NCBI RefSeq assembly: GCF_900258475.1
Contig: NZ_LT984888.1
Location: 270,639 to 334,638, forward strand
DNA: 64,000 nt
Reading direction: 5' to 3'
Source of the DNA: Anaerococcus sp. Marseille-P3915
GTDB lineage: Bacteria; Bacillota; Clostridia; Tissierellales; Peptoniphilaceae
This document shows, one piece after another, positions 62,786-64,000 of this stretch; positions within the stretch are counted from its first letter, which is position 1; every line of letters begins with the position of its first letter. Position numbers and translations under genes: made by a program. The notes under the pieces were generated by a model. The model saw nothing but the letters and a program-made list of their open reading frames with translations, did not search any database and had not been told where the DNA came from.

Positions 62786-64000
62786 TAAAATTTCCTGAAG
62801 ACTTTCTATTCGGATCTGCAACCTCAGCTACCCAAACAGAAGGGGGAAATACTGATGGCAAGACTGATAATATCTGGGATTATTGGTACAGACAGGAGCC
62901 TTACAAGTTTCATGACTTGATAGGCCCAGAAAATACTTCCAATTTCTACCACGATTATAAGGAAAATGTCGAACTTTTGGCCAAAACTGGCCACAATTCC
63001 TTTAGGACATCCATCTCCTGGGCTAGGCTTATTTCAGCCATGGATGGGAAAGTAAACCCAAAGGCAGTCGACTTTTACAAATCATATTTTAAGGCTATCA
63101 AGGATAAAAATATCAAACTTTTTATAAATCTTTTCCACTTTGATATGCCTATGTATCTCCAGGAAATCGGGGGTTGGGCCAATAAAGAGGTCGTAGAAAA
63201 GTATGTAGATTACGCAAAGACTTGCTTTAAGCTCTTTGGAGAATATGTGGATTGCTTTTTTACCTTCAACGAGCCAATCGTCCATGTCGAATGTGGCTAC
63301 CTTTATCAATATCATTACCCATGTGAGGTTGATCCCAAAAAGGCAGTCCAAGTAGCCTACAACACACAGCTGGCATCAGCCAAGGCCATAAAGGCCCTAA
63401 GAGACCTATATCCAAATAAAAAAATCGGCATAATCCTAAACCTAACTCCAGCCTATCCGAGAAGCAATCATAAAAACGACCTGGAAGCAGCAAGGATAGC
63501 AGACCTTTTTGCCCAAAAGTCCTTCCTAGACCCATCAGTCCTCGGGACTTATCCAAAAGAGCTTGTCGATATAATCAAAAAAGAAGACCTCACGCCAGAT
63601 TTCACTGCAGATGAGCTAGAAATAATCAAAAACAATACTGTAGACCTCCTTGGGGTAAATTATTATCAGCCACTTAGAGTCATGGAAAATCCTTACACCT
63701 ACAAGGATGATGCCATATTTATGCCTACTAAGTACTATCTGCCATACGATATGCCAGGTAAGCGCATGAACCCTTACAGGGGTTGGGAAATCTACCCTCA
63801 AGCTATCTATGACATAGCCATCAATATTAGGGACAATTACAATAATATAGACTGGTTTATCTCAGAAAATGGCATGGGAGTCGAAGATGAGGAAAGGTTC
63901 AGAAAAGATGGCAGGATAGAGGATGATTATAGGATTGACTTTATCAAAGAGCATTTGACCTACCTCAAAAAAGCCATGGATGAAGGGGCAAATTGCAAGG
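62782..64000 (+). CDS. GH1 beta-glycosidase (partial; runs off the window)
   Basis: The first ~406 codons of a GH1 enzyme: MIKFPEDFLFGSATSATQTEGG at the start, acid/base Glu in FTFNEPIVHVE, nucleophile Glu in WFISENGMGVED. The 3' end lies beyond position 64000. GGGAGAAGCT precedes the ATG, which overlaps the kinase stop. Family members are beta-glucosidases, 6-phospho-beta-glucosidases and others. Because it closes an N-glycan cluster, cleavage of the remaining Man-beta-1,4-GlcNAc core is an attractive but unproven role. Confidence 0.9.
   Translation, partial: MIKFPEDFLFGSATSATQTEGGNTDGKTDNIWDYWYRQEPYKFHDLIGPENTSNFYHDYKENVELLAKTGHNSFRTSISWARLISAMDGKVNPKAVDFYKSYFKAIKDKNIKLFINLFHFDMPMYLQEIGGWANKEVVEKYVDYAKTCFKLFGEYVDCFFTFNEPIVHVECGYLYQYHYPCEVDPKKAVQVAYNTQLASAKAIKALRDLYPNKKIGIILNLTPAYPRSNHKNDLEAARIADLFAQKSFLDPSVLGTYPKELVDIIKKEDLTPDFTADELEIIKNNTVDLLGVNYYQPLRVMENPYTYKDDAIFMPTKYYLPYDMPGKRMNPYRGWEIYPQAIYDIAINIRDNYNNIDWFISENGMGVEDEERFRKDGRIEDDYRIDFIKEHLTYLKKAMDEGANCK

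Overview
The window looks like a chromosome segment of a low-GC, anaerobic, saccharolytic Gram-positive bacterium. Lipoprotein signal peptides with short lipoboxes, AGGAGG-type ribosome sites, UgpC/MsmX-type sugar ABC systems, GCS2-type glutamate-cysteine ligase, C69 dipeptidase, DUF4317 and YeiH families all fit Bacillota, most likely Peptoniphilaceae (Anaerococcus-like). The genus is an inference from gene content. I found no rRNA, tRNA, CRISPR array or complete insertion sequence.

Layout. (1) 1-1.6 kb: a cell-surface protein with an EF-hand-like loop and a C-terminal membrane anchor. (2) 1.7-10.5 kb: a very AT-rich accessory (defence) island. It holds a truncated RhuM gene, an XRE regulator, a DUF4145 gene broken by a perfect 16-bp tandem duplication, a type III restriction-modification pair (mod/res), and an ApeA-like HEPN protein with an extra C-terminal winged helix. 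(3) 10.7-19.9 kb: a small conserved-looking protein, a YeiH exporter divergent from its LysR regulator, a lipoprotein, a phospholipase-D-like/AAA ATPase fusion, a 3-hydroxyacyl-CoA dehydrogenase and the glucosidase DexB. (4) 20.3-28.4 kb: a LacI-controlled fructan/sucrose operon (regulator, two permeases, binding protein, GH32, fructokinase, ATPase), flanked on both sides by directly repeated intergenic sequence. (5) 28.6-30.4 kb: DUF4317 protein and an unknown His-rich protein. (6) 30.5-36.4 kb: a maltodextrin-type ABC operon. (7) 36.5-39.9 kb: a secreted protein and a convergent C69 dipeptidase, separated by a 1.2-kb non-coding element built of two inverted, heavily structured arms. (8) 40-48.8 kb: gshA-radA, two exported FMN-type flavoproteins, a phage-like HTH protein, a TrxB-like oxidoreductase without CxxC, a D,D-carboxypeptidase and manA. 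(9) 48.9-64 kb: an N-glycan import and degradation locus (ABC transporter with duplicated binding protein, GH84, GH38, GH125, RpiR regulator, ROK kinase, GH1 cut by the window end).

How the parts work together. Three complete ABC sugar importers, each with its own ATPase and cytoplasmic hydrolases, suggest a glycan-scavenging life on host or dietary polysaccharides: fructans to fructose and F6P via ROK fructokinase; alpha-glucans via the maltodextrin importer plus DexB; and N-glycans via GH84/GH38/GH125, probably GH1, a ROK kinase and ManA. The N-glycan locus carries the same AT-rich palindrome upstream of its transport half and of its glycosidase half, and is therefore probably controlled by the embedded RpiR regulator. 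One of its two binding-protein genes carries a single in-frame ochre codon.

The points most deserving of follow-up are the structured inverted element at 37.16-38.35 kb, the HEPN-winged-helix protein beside the type III RM genes, the PLD-AAA fusion, and the slippage-type 16-bp duplication in the DUF4145 gene.
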